Shown: positions 18,741 through 29,075, numbered from the stretch's first letter. The stretch is DNA of 34,137 nucleotides from Spirochaetia bacterium (GCA_030041455.1 JASHNV010000121.1:1-34137); one strand, 5' to 3'. The notes: generated by a model from the letters alone, not told the origin. Made by a program: numbers and translations.

Positions 18741-19913
18741 ATGCGAATAGAAGTCTTAGACGGGAACACTGCGGACCCGACGCTCATCAAGGTCATCGGC
18801 GTCGGCGGCGGCGGAAGCAACGCGGTCAACCGCATGATCGCAAGCGGCCTGAAAAACGTCCAATTCATCTCCGCGAACACCGACCTGCAGGCGCTCAAGC
18901 TGTCAAAAGCCGAGACGAAGCTTCCGCTCGGAACGAAGCTCACCGGCGGGCTCGGCGCGGGCGGAATTCCGGAGATCGGAGAGAAGGCGGCGATCGAGAA
19001 CGAGGAGGAGATCGCGGAGATCCTGAAAGGGGCCGACATGGTGTTCATCACCGCCGGCATGGGCGGCGGCACCGGCACGGGCGCCGCGCCGGTCATCGCG
19101 CGCATCGCGCGGGAACTGGACGTGCTCACGGTCGCCGTCGTCACCAAGCCCTTCGACTTCGAGCGACGGCGCAAGATGCAGCTCGCGGAGGAGGGCATCG
19201 CGAGGCTTCGCGACGCGGTCGACACGCTCATCATCATCCCGAACCAGTATCTCATGAAGGTCGTCGACCGGCACACTCCGATCAAGGAGGCCTTCCTCAT
19301 CGCCGACGACGTGCTGCGCCAGGGGGTCGCCGGCATCTCGGATCTCATCACCGTGCCCGGCGAGATCAACATCGACTTCGCCGACGTGCGCACGATCATG
19401 AAGGGCCAGGGCGACGCGCTCATGGGCATCGGGCTCGGCCGCGGCGACAACCGCGCGGTCGACGCGGCGACCGGGGCCATCAACAATCGGCTGCTCGAGG
19501 ACGCGCACATCGAGGGGGCGAAGGGGATTCTCGTCCACGTCACCGGCGGCGAGAACTTCTCGCTCACCGAGTACGAGGAGGTCGTGAAGATCATCACCGC
19601 GAGCGCCGACTCCGACGCGCTCGTCATCCCGGGGAGCACGCTCGATCCGAGCCTGCAGGACGAGGCGAAGGTCACGGTCATCGCGACCGGCTTCAATCAG
19701 GAGCGAAAGCGGCCGCTCAAGCAAGCCGAGGCGCAGAGCCCGGCGCCGAAGGGCGACACGATCCACTACGACGACTGGTCGAAGCTCCGGCGCGACGGGA
19801 TCATGTCCGGTCCCGCGAAGGACTACCTCCTCGGGAGAAACTCCCCCGAGGCGGATCTCGGGATTCCCGCGGTGCTTCGCGACAAGCCCCTCGCGACCCA
19901 GGGCGAGGGCTGA
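18741..19913 (+). CDS. ftsZ: Cell division GTPase FtsZ
   Basis: [42 protein letters not shown]-terminal [10 protein letters not shown] peptide. Confidence 0.98.
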   Translation: MRIEVLDGNTADPTLIKVIGVGGGGSNAVNRMIASGLKNVQFISANTDLQALKLSKAETKLPLGTKLTGGLGAGGIPEIGEKAAIENEEEIAEILKGADMVFITAGMGGGTGTGAAPVIARIARELDVLTVAVVTKPFDFERRRKMQLAEEGIARLRDAVDTLIIIPNQYLMKVVDRHTPIKEAFLIADDVLRQGVAGISDLITVPGEINIDFADVRTIMKGQGDALMGIGLGRGDNRAVDAATGAINNRLLEDAHIEGAKGILVHVTGGENFSLTEYEEVVKIITASADSDALVIPGSTLDPSLQDEAKVTVIATGFNQERKRPLKQAEAQSPAPKGDTIHYDDWSKLRRDGIMSGPAKDYLLGRNSPEADLGIPAVLRDKPLATQGEG

Positions 19914-19920
19914 GCCGAGG

Positions 19921-20802
19921 ATGGACGACCTGCTGCTCGCGCGCTACGGCGACTACCTTCGGGCCGAGCTTCGCCTCGCGCCTACCTCGGTCGACACCTA
20001 TCTGCGCGAGGCGCGGGGATACCTCGCGTACCTCGCCGCCTCGGAGCGAGCCGGGTCGGAGGCCGACTCCGAGGACATCGCGGGCTACATCGGCGAGCGG
20101 CGCTCGAGGGTCGACCAGCGCACCGTGTCGAAGTGCCTGAGCGCGATACGGTCGCTTCACCACTTTCTCGTCGTCGATCGCGTCCGCGAGGACAACCCCG
20201 CCGAGATCGTCGACATGCCGAAGCTTCGACGCCGGATTCCCGACGTTCTCTCGGCGCCGGACGTCGATCGCTTCCTCGCGGCGATCGAGCCCGAAACGCC
20301 TCTCGGCTTGCGCGACCGCGCGCTCTTCGAGCTCATCTACTCCTGCGGCCTGCGGGTCTCGGAGGCCGTCGGGCTCACCAGAACGAGCATCGTGCGCGAG
20401 GAGGCCCTCGTGAGGGTCCTCGGAAAGGGGGACAAGGAACGGCTCGTTCCGCTCGGCGAGGTGGCGCGAAAGCGCATGGACGACTACCTCGCGGTCGGGC
20501 GGCCGCGCCTGCTCAGGAGCTCCCGGCGCACCGAGCGTCTGTTCGTCGGGCGCGGCGGCAAGGCGCTCACCCGCAAGGGCATCTGGAAGCGCTTCAAGGA
20601 GATCGCGGCGAAGGCCGGCCTCGACGCCAAGGTGCACACGCTCAGGCATTCCTTCGCGACCCATCTCCTGCAGGGCGGCGCGGACCTACGGACCGTGCAG
20701 GAGCTCCTGGGGCACGCTGACATCAGCACGACCCAGGTGTACACGCACCTCGACAAAGAGGACTTGAGGAGGCTGCACAATGCGCACCATCCGAGGGGCT
20801 GA
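19921..20802 (+). CDS. xerD: Tyrosine recombinase, XerD-like
   Basis: Complete R-K-HxxR-H-Y set: [49 protein letters not shown]-term HHPRG. Confidence 0.88.
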   Translation: MDDLLLARYGDYLRAELRLAPTSVDTYLREARGYLAYLAASERAGSEADSEDIAGYIGERRSRVDQRTVSKCLSAIRSLHHFLVVDRVREDNPAEIVDMPKLRRRIPDVLSAPDVDRFLAAIEPETPLGLRDRALFELIYSCGLRVSEAVGLTRTSIVREEALVRVLGKGDKERLVPLGEVARKRMDDYLAVGRPRLLRSSRRTERLFVGRGGKALTRKGIWKRFKEIAAKAGLDAKVHTLRHSFATHLLQGGADLRTVQELLGHADISTTQVYTHLDKEDLRRLHNAHHPRG

Positions 20803-21080
20803 CGGCGTTCTCCGGGGCGGGGAGCTTCGAAAGAGCTTGACGAGAAGCGGATTTGCAAGCACCTTCTACCGGGACGCCTCGTTTCCCCCCGAGCTTCGGG
20901 AGGCCGGCGGCTCTTCCTCTCTTCCTTTCCCTCGCAGAGCCCCCTTGGCAAGGCTCATGGCCGAGGCGCCGGACCCGTCGGGAATCAACCACCACGAAGC
21001 GTACGGTCCTGGATCCACACCGGAAGCGGGGGGCCTGGCGTGCTCCGGAGTCGACGGGAATCTTTTGAGGAGAGATTGAC

Positions 21081-23204
21081 ATGGCAGAAAAACCGCACAC
21101 GCTCCTCGTCGTGGAGTCGCCGGCGAAGGCCAAGACCATCGAGCGCTACCTCGGCTCGGGCTACACGGTGGCGGCCTCGATGGGCCACCTCATCGACCTT
21201 CCCAAGTCGCGGGTCGCGATCGACGTGGACAACGGCTTCGAGCCGGAGTACATCACCGTCCGCGGCAAGGCGAAGATCCTGAAGGAGCTCCAGTCGAAGG
21301 CGAACAAGACCGGCAACGTCCTTCTCGCCTCGGATAACGACCGAGAGGGCGAGGCGATTTCCTACCATATCAAGAACGCCATGCTCAAGAAAAACCCCAA
21401 CCTGAGGATCGGGAGAATCGTGTTCAACGAGATCACCCCCGAGGCGATTCGAAGCGCGGTGGAGCATCCGGCGGACATCGATTCCCTGAAGGTGAACGCG
21501 CAGAAGGCGCGCCGCGTGCTCGACCGGCTCGTCGGCTACAACCTGTCGCCCCTCCTCTGGAAGAAGGTGAAGAACGGCCTCTCGGCCGGCCGCGTCCAGT
21601 CGGTCGCGCTGAAGCTCATCTGCGAGCGCGAGAAGGAGGTCGAGAGCTTCATTCCGGAGGAGTACTGGAGCCTCGACGTCGAGCTCAAGAAGGCGAAAAG
21701 CTCGTTCGTCGCCTCGATCGCGCGGTACCGGGACGACAAGCCCGCCATCGCGAGCGAGGCGGCCGTCGGCGCGATCATCGCCTCCCTGCAGGGCAAGCCC
21801 TTCGTGGTGAAGGCGATCAAGGAAGCCGAGAAGAATCTCCGCGCGAAGCCTCCTTTCACGACCTCGACGCTCCAGCAGACCGCGGCGAACCGCCTCGGCT
21901 TCACGTCGAGGAAGACCATGCAGATAGCCCAGCAGCTCTACGAGGGCGTCAACATCGGTCAGAACCGGATCGGCCTCATCACCTACATGCGGACCGACTC
22001 GACGCGCGTCTCCAACCAAGCGCTCGCGGAGGTCCGCGAGTTTCTCGCGAGCAACTACCCCGCGGAGCTTCCCGGGGAGCCGAACTCCTATTCGGTGGGC
22101 AAGGGAGCGCAGGACGCCCACGAGGCGATTCGTCCGACCTACGTGAGCTATACCCCCGCCTCGCTGAAGGAATATCTGTCGAAGGACCAGCTCAGGCTCT
22201 ACACCCTCGTGTGGGAGCGCTTCGTTTCCTCCCAGATGAGCGTGTCGACGACGAAGACCGTCTCGGTCGACATCGAGTGCGCGGAGGCGCTTTTCCGCGC
22301 GAGCACGACCACCACCGTCACCGAGGGCTTCCAGAAGGTGCTCAAGCTCCTTCGGTCGAAGGAGGAGAACCAGCGGAAGCTTCCGGCGCTCTCGGAGGGC
22401 GAGACCCTCGAGCTCGGCGCCTTCTTGCCGGAGCAGCACTTCACGTCGGGGCCGCCGCGCTTCACCGACGCGAGCATCGTGAAGACGCTCGAGGAGCAGG
22501 GCATCGGCCGGCCGTCGACCTACGCGCCCATCATCTCGGTGCTCCTCGACCGCTACTACGTGGTGCGCAAGAACAAGCAGCTGCAGCCGACGACGCTCGG
22601 GAGGATCATCAGCGACATCCTCGTCGAGTCCTTCCCGGACATCGTGGAAGTCAATTTCACCGCCGACATGGAGCGCCGTCTCGACGAGGTCGAGGAGAAC
22701 CGGGAGGAGTGGCACAGCATGATCCGCGAGTTCTACGGGCCGTTCAAGCACAACGTCGACCACGTCATGGACACCCTCGAGTCGATCAAGGGGGTGCTCG
22801 ACGAGAAGACCGACTTCATCTGCGAGAAGTGCGGGAGGCCGATGGTGAAGAAGCTCGGGCGCTACGGCTTCTTTCTCGCCTGCTCGGGATTTCCCGAGTG
22901 CATGAACACGAAGTCGATACCGCTCGCAAGCTGTCCGCGGCCCGGCTGCGGCGGCCAGATCGTCGCCCGGCGCAAGCAGGGCGGACGGGGCAAGGAGTTC
23001 TACGGCTGCACGAACTATCCGACCTGCGATTTCATCACGCACTTCAAGCCGACGAGCTCCCCCTGCCCGAAGTGCGGGTGGTTCCTCGTCGAGAAGAGCG
23101 ACAAGAAGCACGGCGGGCTGAAGGCCTGCATCAATCCCGACTGCGATTTCCTGCACACCGCCGAAGAAGAGGAGGGCGAAGTTGAGCGCGTCGAGCTTGA
23201 TTGA
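21081..23204 (+). CDS. topA: DNA topoisomerase I
   Basis: LLVVESPAKAKTIERYL, ASDNDREGEAISYH Toprim, GLSAGRVQSVALKLI, GLITYMRTDSTRVS active Tyr, three C-terminal Cys clusters. Confidence 0.97.
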   Translation: MAEKPHTLLVVESPAKAKTIERYLGSGYTVAASMGHLIDLPKSRVAIDVDNGFEPEYITVRGKAKILKELQSKANKTGNVLLASDNDREGEAISYHIKNAMLKKNPNLRIGRIVFNEITPEAIRSAVEHPADIDSLKVNAQKARRVLDRLVGYNLSPLLWKKVKNGLSAGRVQSVALKLICEREKEVESFIPEEYWSLDVELKKAKSSFVASIARYRDDKPAIASEAAVGAIIASLQGKPFVVKAIKEAEKNLRAKPPFTTSTLQQTAANRLGFTSRKTMQIAQQLYEGVNIGQNRIGLITYMRTDSTRVSNQALAEVREFLASNYPAELPGEPNSYSVGKGAQDAHEAIRPTYVSYTPASLKEYLSKDQLRLYTLVWERFVSSQMSVSTTKTVSVDIECAEALFRASTTTTVTEGFQKVLKLLRSKEENQRKLPALSEGETLELGAFLPEQHFTSGPPRFTDASIVKTLEEQGIGRPSTYAPIISVLLDRYYVVRKNKQLQPTTLGRIISDILVESFPDIVEVNFTADMERRLDEVEENREEWHSMIREFYGPFKHNVDHVMDTLESIKGVLDEKTDFICEKCGRPMVKKLGRYGFFLACSGFPECMNTKSIPLASCPRPGCGGQIVARRKQGGRGKEFYGCTNYPTCDFITHFKPTSSPCPKCGWFLVEKSDKKHGGLKACINPDCDFLHTAEEEEGEVERVELD

Positions 23205-24114
23205 CACCTACCTCGAATACCTCGCCTCGGTGCGCTCGCTCTCGCCCGCGACGGTCCGCTCGTACCGCAACGACCTCACGCGCTTCGCCTCGTCGCTTGA
23301 GGGTACGGGGCAGGACCTCCTCACGGCCGACCGCGCGCGGGTCCGCGCGTTCGTCGCGTCCCTCACGACGGCGCGCCGCTCCCCTGCGTCGGTGAACCAC
23401 GCCCTCTCGTCCCTCAAGGGGTTCTACCGCTACCTCGGCAGGCAGGGGAAGGCGCAGGCGAACCCGGTCTCCTCGGTCCGGGGCCAGAAGGTCCGCAAGC
23501 GCCTGCCGACCGCGCTCTCCGCGGACGCGATCGCCTACTTCTTCCGCGACGGGGGCGACGACTTCGTGCACGCGCGCGACCGCCTGGTCTTCGAGCTCCT
23601 CTACAGCACGGGCTGCCGGGTCTCCGAGCTCGTGTCGCTCGATCTCCGCGACGTCCGCCCTGCCGAGCGCTCGGCGAAGGTGCTCGGCAAGGGCGGCAAG
23701 GAGCGGCTCGTGTTCCTCGGCTCGCTTGCCCTCGACGCTCTTTCCCGGTACCTACCGCTTCGGGCGGCGAGGGTCGAGGCGAGCGAGCCGGCCCTGATCC
23801 TGAACGCGCGCGGAAGGCGCATCACGAGTCGCGGGGTGTTCTTCCTCGTCGCGGAGCGGGCCGAGGAGGCGCGGAGCCTCGGCTCAAGCGAGCTCCCCGC
23901 GCGCCTCGGGCCCCACGCCTTTCGGCACACCTTCGCCACGGATCTCCTCAACAACGGAGTCGACATTCGGGCCGTGCAGGAGATGCTCGGCCACGCGAGC
24001 CTCTCGACCACGCAGGTCTACACCCACGTGGGCATCGAGCGGCTGAAGCGGGCCTACGCGAAGGCGCACCCGCACGCCCGCCTCGCTCCCGGGCGGGGAG
24101 GGAAAAGGGCATGA
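23182..24114 (+). CDS. xerC: Tyrosine recombinase, XerC-like
   Basis: TTG start, 23-nt overlap with top[50 protein letters not shown]. Confidence 0.9.
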   Translation: MSASSLIDTYLEYLASVRSLSPATVRSYRNDLTRFASSLEGTGQDLLTADRARVRAFVASLTTARRSPASVNHALSSLKGFYRYLGRQGKAQANPVSSVRGQKVRKRLPTALSADAIAYFFRDGGDDFVHARDRLVFELLYSTGCRVSELVSLDLRDVRPAERSAKVLGKGGKERLVFLGSLALDALSRYLPLRAARVEASEPALILNARGRRITSRGVFFLVAERAEEARSLGSSELPARLGPHAFRHTFATDLLNNGVDIRAVQEMLGHASLSTTQVYTHVGIERLKRAYAKAHPHARLAPGRGGKRA

Positions 24115-24653
24115 AGACGACGTTCGAGGGCACCACGGTGGTGGCGGTGAGGAAGGGCGACTCGGTCGCCGTGGCCGGAGACGGCCAGGTGACGCTCGAC
24201 AAGACCGTCATGAAGGCGCACGCGCGCAAGGTGCGCAAGATCTACGACGGCAAGGTCATCATCGGCTTCGCCGGCGCGACCGCCGACGCGTTCACGCTCT
24301 TCGAGCGCTTCGAGGGCAAGGTGAAGGAGTACGGCGGGGACATCACCCGCTCGGCGGTCGAGCTCGCGAAGGACTGGCGGACCGACCGGGCGCTCCGGCA
24401 GCTTGAGGCGATGCTCCTCGTCGCCGATCGCGCGAAGACGCTCCTCATCTCCGGCACCGGCGACGTCGTCGAGCCCGACGAGGGGGTGATCGCGATCGGC
24501 TCGGGCGGCACCTTCGCGACCGCCGCCGCGCTCGCCTACCTCGACTCGGGCGGCGCCCTCGACGCGAGGGAGATCGCCCTCAGGGCGATGAAAATCGCGG
24601 CCAAGATCTGCATCTATACGAACGAGAACTTCGTGGTCGAGGAGCTCCCATGA
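24111..24653 (+). CDS. hslV: ATP-dependent protease subunit HslV (ClpQ)
   Basis: [56 protein letters not shown]. Confidence 0.96.
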   Translation: MKTTFEGTTVVAVRKGDSVAVAGDGQVTLDKTVMKAHARKVRKIYDGKVIIGFAGATADAFTLFERFEGKVKEYGGDITRSAVELAKDWRTDRALRQLEAMLLVADRAKTLLISGTGDVVEPDEGVIAIGSGGTFATAAALAYLDSGGALDAREIALRAMKIAAKICIYTNENFVVEELP

Positions 24654-26014
24654 AACCGGACCTGGACAAGCTTACTCCCCGCGAGATCGTCGCGGAGCTC
24701 GACAAGTACATCATCGGCCAGGAGAAGGCGAAGAAGGCGGTCGCGATCGCGTTGCGCAACCGTACCCGCCGCCAGCGCCTCGCGAAGGAGCTCCGCGACG
24801 AGATCGCGCCGAAGAACATCATTATGATCGGGCCGACGGGCGTGGGGAAAACCGAGATCGCGAGGCGTCTCGCGAAGCTCTCCGGAGCGCCGTTCATCAA
24901 GGTCGAGGCGACGAAGTATACGGAGGTCGGCTACGTCGGGCGCGACGTCGAGTCGATGGTGCGCGATCTCATGTCGGTCGGCGTGTCCCTCGTGAAGAGC
25001 GAGCTTCAGGAGGGGATCCGCGAGGAGGCGGAGCGGCGCACCGAGGAGCAGCTTCTCGACCTCCTCCTCCCGGGCATCAACCCGCCCCAGCCGGAGGCGG
25101 GCGGCGAGCGGGACGTGACCCAGGCCGCAGGCTCCTCGGAGACCCGCGAGAAGTTCCGCCAGAAGCTCCGCGACGGACAGCTTGAGGACAAGCTCGTGGA
25201 GGTGAGCGTCACGAAGAGCTCCTTTCCCTCGATCGAGATTTTCTCCGGCACGAGCTTCGAGGAGATGGACGTGAACCTCGGCAACCTCACGAACATGCTC
25301 GGCGGGCGAAAGAAGAAAAAGCGGGTCACCGTGAAGCAGGCGCGCGACATCGTCCTCGCCGAGGAGCTCGACAAGCTCGTCGACAGCGACCGCGTCGCCG
25401 AGACGGCGCGCGAGCGCGTCCAGGAGATGGGGATCATCTTCATCGACGAGATCGACAAGATCGCGTCGAAGGAGGGGCGCGGCGCGGGGCCGGACGTCTC
25501 GCGCGAGGGCGTCCAGCGCGACATCCTCCCGATCGTCGAGGGGAGCCAGGTGAACACCAAGTGGGGAATCGTCGACACCTCCCACATCCTCTTCATCGCG
25601 GCGGGCGCCTTCCACATGACGAAGCCCTCGGATCTCATTCCCGAGCTCCAGGGGCGCTTTCCCCTGCGCGTCGAGCTCACGGACCTCTCGGCGGAGGACT
25701 TTCACAAGATCCTCACCCAGCCGCAGAACGCGCTCACGATGCAGTACGTCGAGCTCCTGAAGACCGAGGGGGTGGCGCTCATCTTCACCGAGGAGGCGAC
25801 GAAGCGCCTCTCGGCGATCGCGGCCGAGGTCAATTCCCGCGCGGAAAACATCGGCGCGCGCCGCCTGCACACGATCATGGAGCTCCTGCTCGAGGAGGTG
25901 TCGTTCAACGCGCCGGACCTCGGAGGACAGACGATCACGATCACGCGGGAGTACGTCGACGAGCGGCTCGCCGACGTCGTCAAGGACCAGGATCTCAGCC
26001 GCTACATCCTGTAG
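24650..26014 (+). CDS. hslU: ATP-dependent protease ATPase subunit HslU (ClpY)
   Basis: [69 protein letters not shown]-like motif ([16 protein letters not shown]). Confidence 0.98.
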   Translation: MKPDLDKLTPREIVAELDKYIIGQEKAKKAVAIALRNRTRRQRLAKELRDEIAPKNIIMIGPTGVGKTEIARRLAKLSGAPFIKVEATKYTEVGYVGRDVESMVRDLMSVGVSLVKSELQEGIREEAERRTEEQLLDLLLPGINPPQPEAGGERDVTQAAGSSETREKFRQKLRDGQLEDKLVEVSVTKSSFPSIEIFSGTSFEEMDVNLGNLTNMLGGRKKKKRVTVKQARDIVLAEELDKLVDSDRVAETARERVQEMGIIFIDEIDKIASKEGRGAGPDVSREGVQRDILPIVEGSQVNTKWGIVDTSHILFIAAGAFHMTKPSDLIPELQGRFPLRVELTDLSAEDFHKILTQPQNALTMQYVELLKTEGVALIFTEEATKRLSAIAAEVNSRAENIGARRLHTIMELLLEEVSFNAPDLGGQTITITREYVDERLADVVKDQDLSRYIL

Positions 26015-26028
26015 GGAGAGAGTTTGCC

Positions 26029-26055
26029 TAAAGGCTCGCCGAAAGGAGCCGACAA
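26029..26055 (+). promoter_or_regulatory. Sigma28 (FliA/WhiG)-type flagellar promoter upstream of flgB
   Basis: TAAA (26029-26032), exactly 15 nt, GCCGACAA (26048-26055); one mismatch to TAAA-N15-GCCGATAA. Confidence 0.7.
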
Positions 26056-26081
26056 TGGAAGGTGAGGAAAGAGGACGAACG

Positions 26082-26507
26082 ATGATATTTGAAGACAGCG
26101 GCTTCGGCAGGACGCTCGACCTTCTGCAGCGCGAGATGGACGTCTCCGTCCTTCGACGCCAGGTGATCGCGAACAACATCGCGAACGCCGACACGCCGAA
26201 CTTCAAGCGGAGCGTCGTCGACTTCGAGTCCGAGCTCAAGCGGGCGCTCGACTCCAACCGGCCGCCGGAGGGGGAGCTTTCCGCGGAGATGACGAGCTCC
26301 CGCGACATTCCGTTCTTCCGCTCGATCGATTACCGCACCGTCGGGCCCCGGCGAGTCCTGGACTACCTGAGCACGTCCGACAACAACGGGAACAACGTCG
26401 ACCTCGAGCAGGAGATGATGGACGGGCTGAACAACCAGTTGAGCTATACCCTGATGGCGCAGGCGGTTTCGAGCCAATTCGCCCGGCTGAACCTCGTCCT
26501 CAGGTAG
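26082..26507 (+). CDS. flgB: Flagellar basal-body rod protein FlgB
   Basis: MIFEDSGFGRTLDLLQREMDVSVLRRQVIANNIANADTPNFKR; start at 26082 with SD AGAGGA (26070-26075); tracked start 26055 overlaps the sigma28 -10 element. Confidence 0.94.
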   Translation: MIFEDSGFGRTLDLLQREMDVSVLRRQVIANNIANADTPNFKRSVVDFESELKRALDSNRPPEGELSAEMTSSRDIPFFRSIDYRTVGPRRVLDYLSTSDNNGNNVDLEQEMMDGLNNQLSYTLMAQAVSSQFARLNLVLR

Positions 26508-26520
26508 GAGAAGCTGACGC

Positions 26521-26979
26521 ATGGGACTTTTTAGCAGCATCGACATCGCGGCGACCGGCCTTACGGCGCAGCGCACGCGACTCGACGTGATCTCGAACAA
26601 CATCGCGAACGTCGACACCACGCGCACGAGCGAAGGCGGCCCCTTCAGGCGCAGCCGCGTGATCTTTCGGCCGAGGGTGGAGCAGCCTTACTGGCGCAGC
26701 CCCTTTCTTCCCGAGGCTCTCGACAACGGCATCGGCCAAGGCGTGAGAATCGTCGCGATCGAGAAGGACATGGCGTCCAAGCCGCGCCTCGTGTACGATC
26801 CGACGCACCCCGACGCCATCAAGTCCGGGCCCCGCAAGGGCTACGTGGAGATGCCGAACGTGAACGTCGTGAACGAGATGGTCGACATGATCGACGCCTC
26901 GCGCGCCTACGAGGCGAACGTGGCGATCGTCGACGGTTCGAAGGCCATGTTCTTGAAGGCCTTGGACATCGGGAGGTGA
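26521..26979 (+). CDS. flgC: Flagellar basal-body rod protein FlgC
   Basis: MGLFSSIDIAATGLTAQRTRLDVISNNIANVDTTRT...YVEMPNVNVVNEMVDMIDASRAYEANV. Confidence 0.96.
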   Translation: MGLFSSIDIAATGLTAQRTRLDVISNNIANVDTTRTSEGGPFRRSRVIFRPRVEQPYWRSPFLPEALDNGIGQGVRIVAIEKDMASKPRLVYDPTHPDAIKSGPRKGYVEMPNVNVVNEMVDMIDASRAYEANVAIVDGSKAMFLKALDIGR

Positions 26980-27317
26980 TGGATATGGCGCTCTTTGGAG
27001 CCGACGAGGTCCGCGGCGACCTGGTGGGCCTCGCGCGAACCGACCCCCGCCACCTGACCCCCGACGGCCTGAGCGGGCCGATCGGGAAGGAGGCAGGAAA
27101 CGGCTTTCAGGGGCTTCTCCTGAAGGCGCTCGACGGCGTGAACGGCGCCGAGCAGAAGAGCCTTTCCCTCGAGCAGCAGATGATCGTCGATCCGCAGAGC
27201 GTGGACGCCCAGGACGTGACGATCGCGCTCGGGGAGGCGAATCTCGCGCTTTCGATGACCAAGGCGGTCGTCGACCGGGTAGTGAGGGCCTATCAGGACA
27301 TCATCAACGTGCGCTAG
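26976..27317 (+). CDS. fliE: Flagellar hook-basal body protein FliE
   Basis: C-terminal VDAQDVTIALGEANLALSMTKAVVDRVVRAYQDIINVR; 4-nt overlap with flgC. Confidence 0.93.
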   Translation: MMDMALFGADEVRGDLVGLARTDPRHLTPDGLSGPIGKEAGNGFQGLLLKALDGVNGAEQKSLSLEQQMIVDPQSVDAQDVTIALGEANLALSMTKAVVDRVVRAYQDIINVR

Positions 27318-27361
27318 ACGACATCGCATAGAGGCAGGAGTTCTTTTTACTGGGAGGGGAA

Positions 27362-29071
27362 ATGAACGAATGGCTTAAGAGGGCGCTTGACCAGCTCAAG
27401 GCCCTATGGGGGAAGTGGACTTCCACCCAGAAAATCATCCTATTCGCCGTGGTCGCCGCGGCGCTGCTCGGGATCATTCTCCTCGTCGCCTTCAGCGCGG
27501 CGCCGACGATGGTGCCGCTCATCACGACGCCGGTCACCGACCTCGATCTCAGAGACCAGATCTCGGTGAAGCTCGATCAGGACAACGTCGCGCATACCAT
27601 AACGCCGTCGGGGGTCATCATGGTGAAGGACGAGCTCACCGCCCGCCGCGAGCGCGCCGCGCTCATCCGCGACGACCTCATTCCGAAGAACGCCTCCCCG
27701 TGGGACGTCTTCCAGATGGACAAGTGGACCACGACGGACTTCGAGCGGGACGTCAACCTGAGGGAGGCGATCACGAAGAGCCTCCAGCAGCACATCGAGG
27801 CCATCGAGGGCATCGACTCGGCGCAGGTGTCGCTCGTCCTGCCGCAGGAGACGCTCTTCAAGGAGGACCAAAATCCCGTCTCGGCCTCCATCATCATCAC
27901 GCCCTCGCCGGGCTCCGACATCACGACCAACCGCGCGAAGATCATGGGCATCCAGAAGCTCGTCAAGTTCGCCGTCGAGGGCCTGAAGGACGACAACATC
28001 GTGATCACCGACAACCTCGGCAACGTGCTCAACGACTTCACGGGGCTCGAGGCGGTCGACCGTCTCGATCTCGCGAAGCGGCAGATCAGGGAGAAGCTCG
28101 CCCTCGAGGACCAGTACCGCGAGGCGATCGAGACCACGCTCGGCCAAATTTTCGGGCCCGAGCGCGTCCGCGTCATGAAGGTGGAGATCGACCTCGACAT
28201 CGACAAGAAGGTGATCGACACCAAGGAGCATTTCCCGATCACCATCCGCCCGCGCGACCCGAACCTCCCCTACGACAACTCCGAGGTGGTCGCCTCCATA
28301 CCCATTTCGCAGCAGACGAAAAACGAGTCGTTCGAAGGCACCGGCTTCAATCCGGAAGGCCCTCCCGGGCAGGAGGGCCAGACGCCGCCCGCGTACAAGG
28401 ATCTCAGCAACCTCGTCGGGAAGTACTCCAACAACGTGGAGACGACCAACTACGAGCTCAACACCCGGACCACCCACGAGGACGCCGCGCCCTACAGCAT
28501 CGACCGGATCACGGTGGGCGTCGCCATTGATGGAACGTGGCAAAAGGTCTATGACAACAAGGGGAACATGAGGTTCAACCCGGACGGAAGCATCATGCGC
28601 CGCTACACGCCGGTCTCCCAGGACGACCTGAACAAGGCGACCTCGCTCGTGGAGGACGCGGTCGGATACAGCAAGTACCGGGGCGACAGCGTGAGCGTTC
28701 AGTCGATCCAGTTCGACCACGAGGCGGAGTTCGCGAAGGAGGACGAGCAGGTCCGAAACGCCAAGCGGCTGCAGCAGGCGATCATCTTCTCGGTGATCGG
28801 CCTCGCGGTTCTGCTCGTCGCCTTCGTGATCTTCCGCGTCGTGTCGAGGGAGGTCGAGCGGCGCAGGCGCCTGCGCGAGGAGGAGCTCTCGCGCCAGCAC
28901 CAGGCGATGAGGGAAGCGGCGCTGCGGAGCGCCGAGGAGGAGGGCGTCGACGTCCAGATGTCGGTCGAGGAGCGCGCCCGACTCGAGATGCAGGAGAACG
29001 CGATCAACATGGCGCGCGAGCATCCGGAGGACGTGGCGCAGCTGATCCGCACGTGGTTGGTGGAGGAATAG
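27362..29071 (+). CDS. fliF: Flagellar MS-ring protein FliF
   Basis: 569 aa, N- and C-terminal TM segments, YscJ/FliF ring regions (VHTIT-like AHTITPSGVIMV; EAIEGIDSAQVSLVLPQE), C-terminal FliG-binding tail. Confidence 0.96.
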   Translation: MNEWLKRALDQLKALWGKWTSTQKIILFAVVAAALLGIILLVAFSAAPTMVPLITTPVTDLDLRDQISVKLDQDNVAHTITPSGVIMVKDELTARRERAALIRDDLIPKNASPWDVFQMDKWTTTDFERDVNLREAITKSLQQHIEAIEGIDSAQVSLVLPQETLFKEDQNPVSASIIITPSPGSDITTNRAKIMGIQKLVKFAVEGLKDDNIVITDNLGNVLNDFTGLEAVDRLDLAKRQIREKLALEDQYREAIETTLGQIFGPERVRVMKVEIDLDIDKKVIDTKEHFPITIRPRDPNLPYDNSEVVASIPISQQTKNESFEGTGFNPEGPPGQEGQTPPAYKDLSNLVGKYSNNVETTNYELNTRTTHEDAAPYSIDRITVGVAIDGTWQKVYDNKGNMRFNPDGSIMRRYTPVSQDDLNKATSLVEDAVGYSKYRGDSVSVQSIQFDHEAEFAKEDEQVRNAKRLQQAIIFSVIGLAVLLVAFVIFRVVSREVERRRRLREEELSRQHQAMREAALRSAEEEGVDVQMSVEERARLEMQENAINMAREHPEDVAQLIRTWLVEE

Positions 29072-29075
29072 CAGC

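Noticed and set aside
17348-19696. 782-aa minus-strand ORF opposite ftsA/ftsZ
   Set aside because: Antisense of recognised ftsA and ftsZ; composition typical of a GC shadow frame.
21076-21081. TTGACA at the topA start codon
   Set aside because: No -10 element at suitable distance; overlaps the start codon, so probably chance.
20985-23207. 740-aa minus-strand ORF opposite topA
   Set aside because: Antisense of an intact topA; no recognisable domain.
24111-24131. HslV lacking a Thr directly after Met
   Set aside because: [14 protein letters not shown] fits a short propeptide, as in several other bacterial HslV/ClpQ proteins; not unusual.
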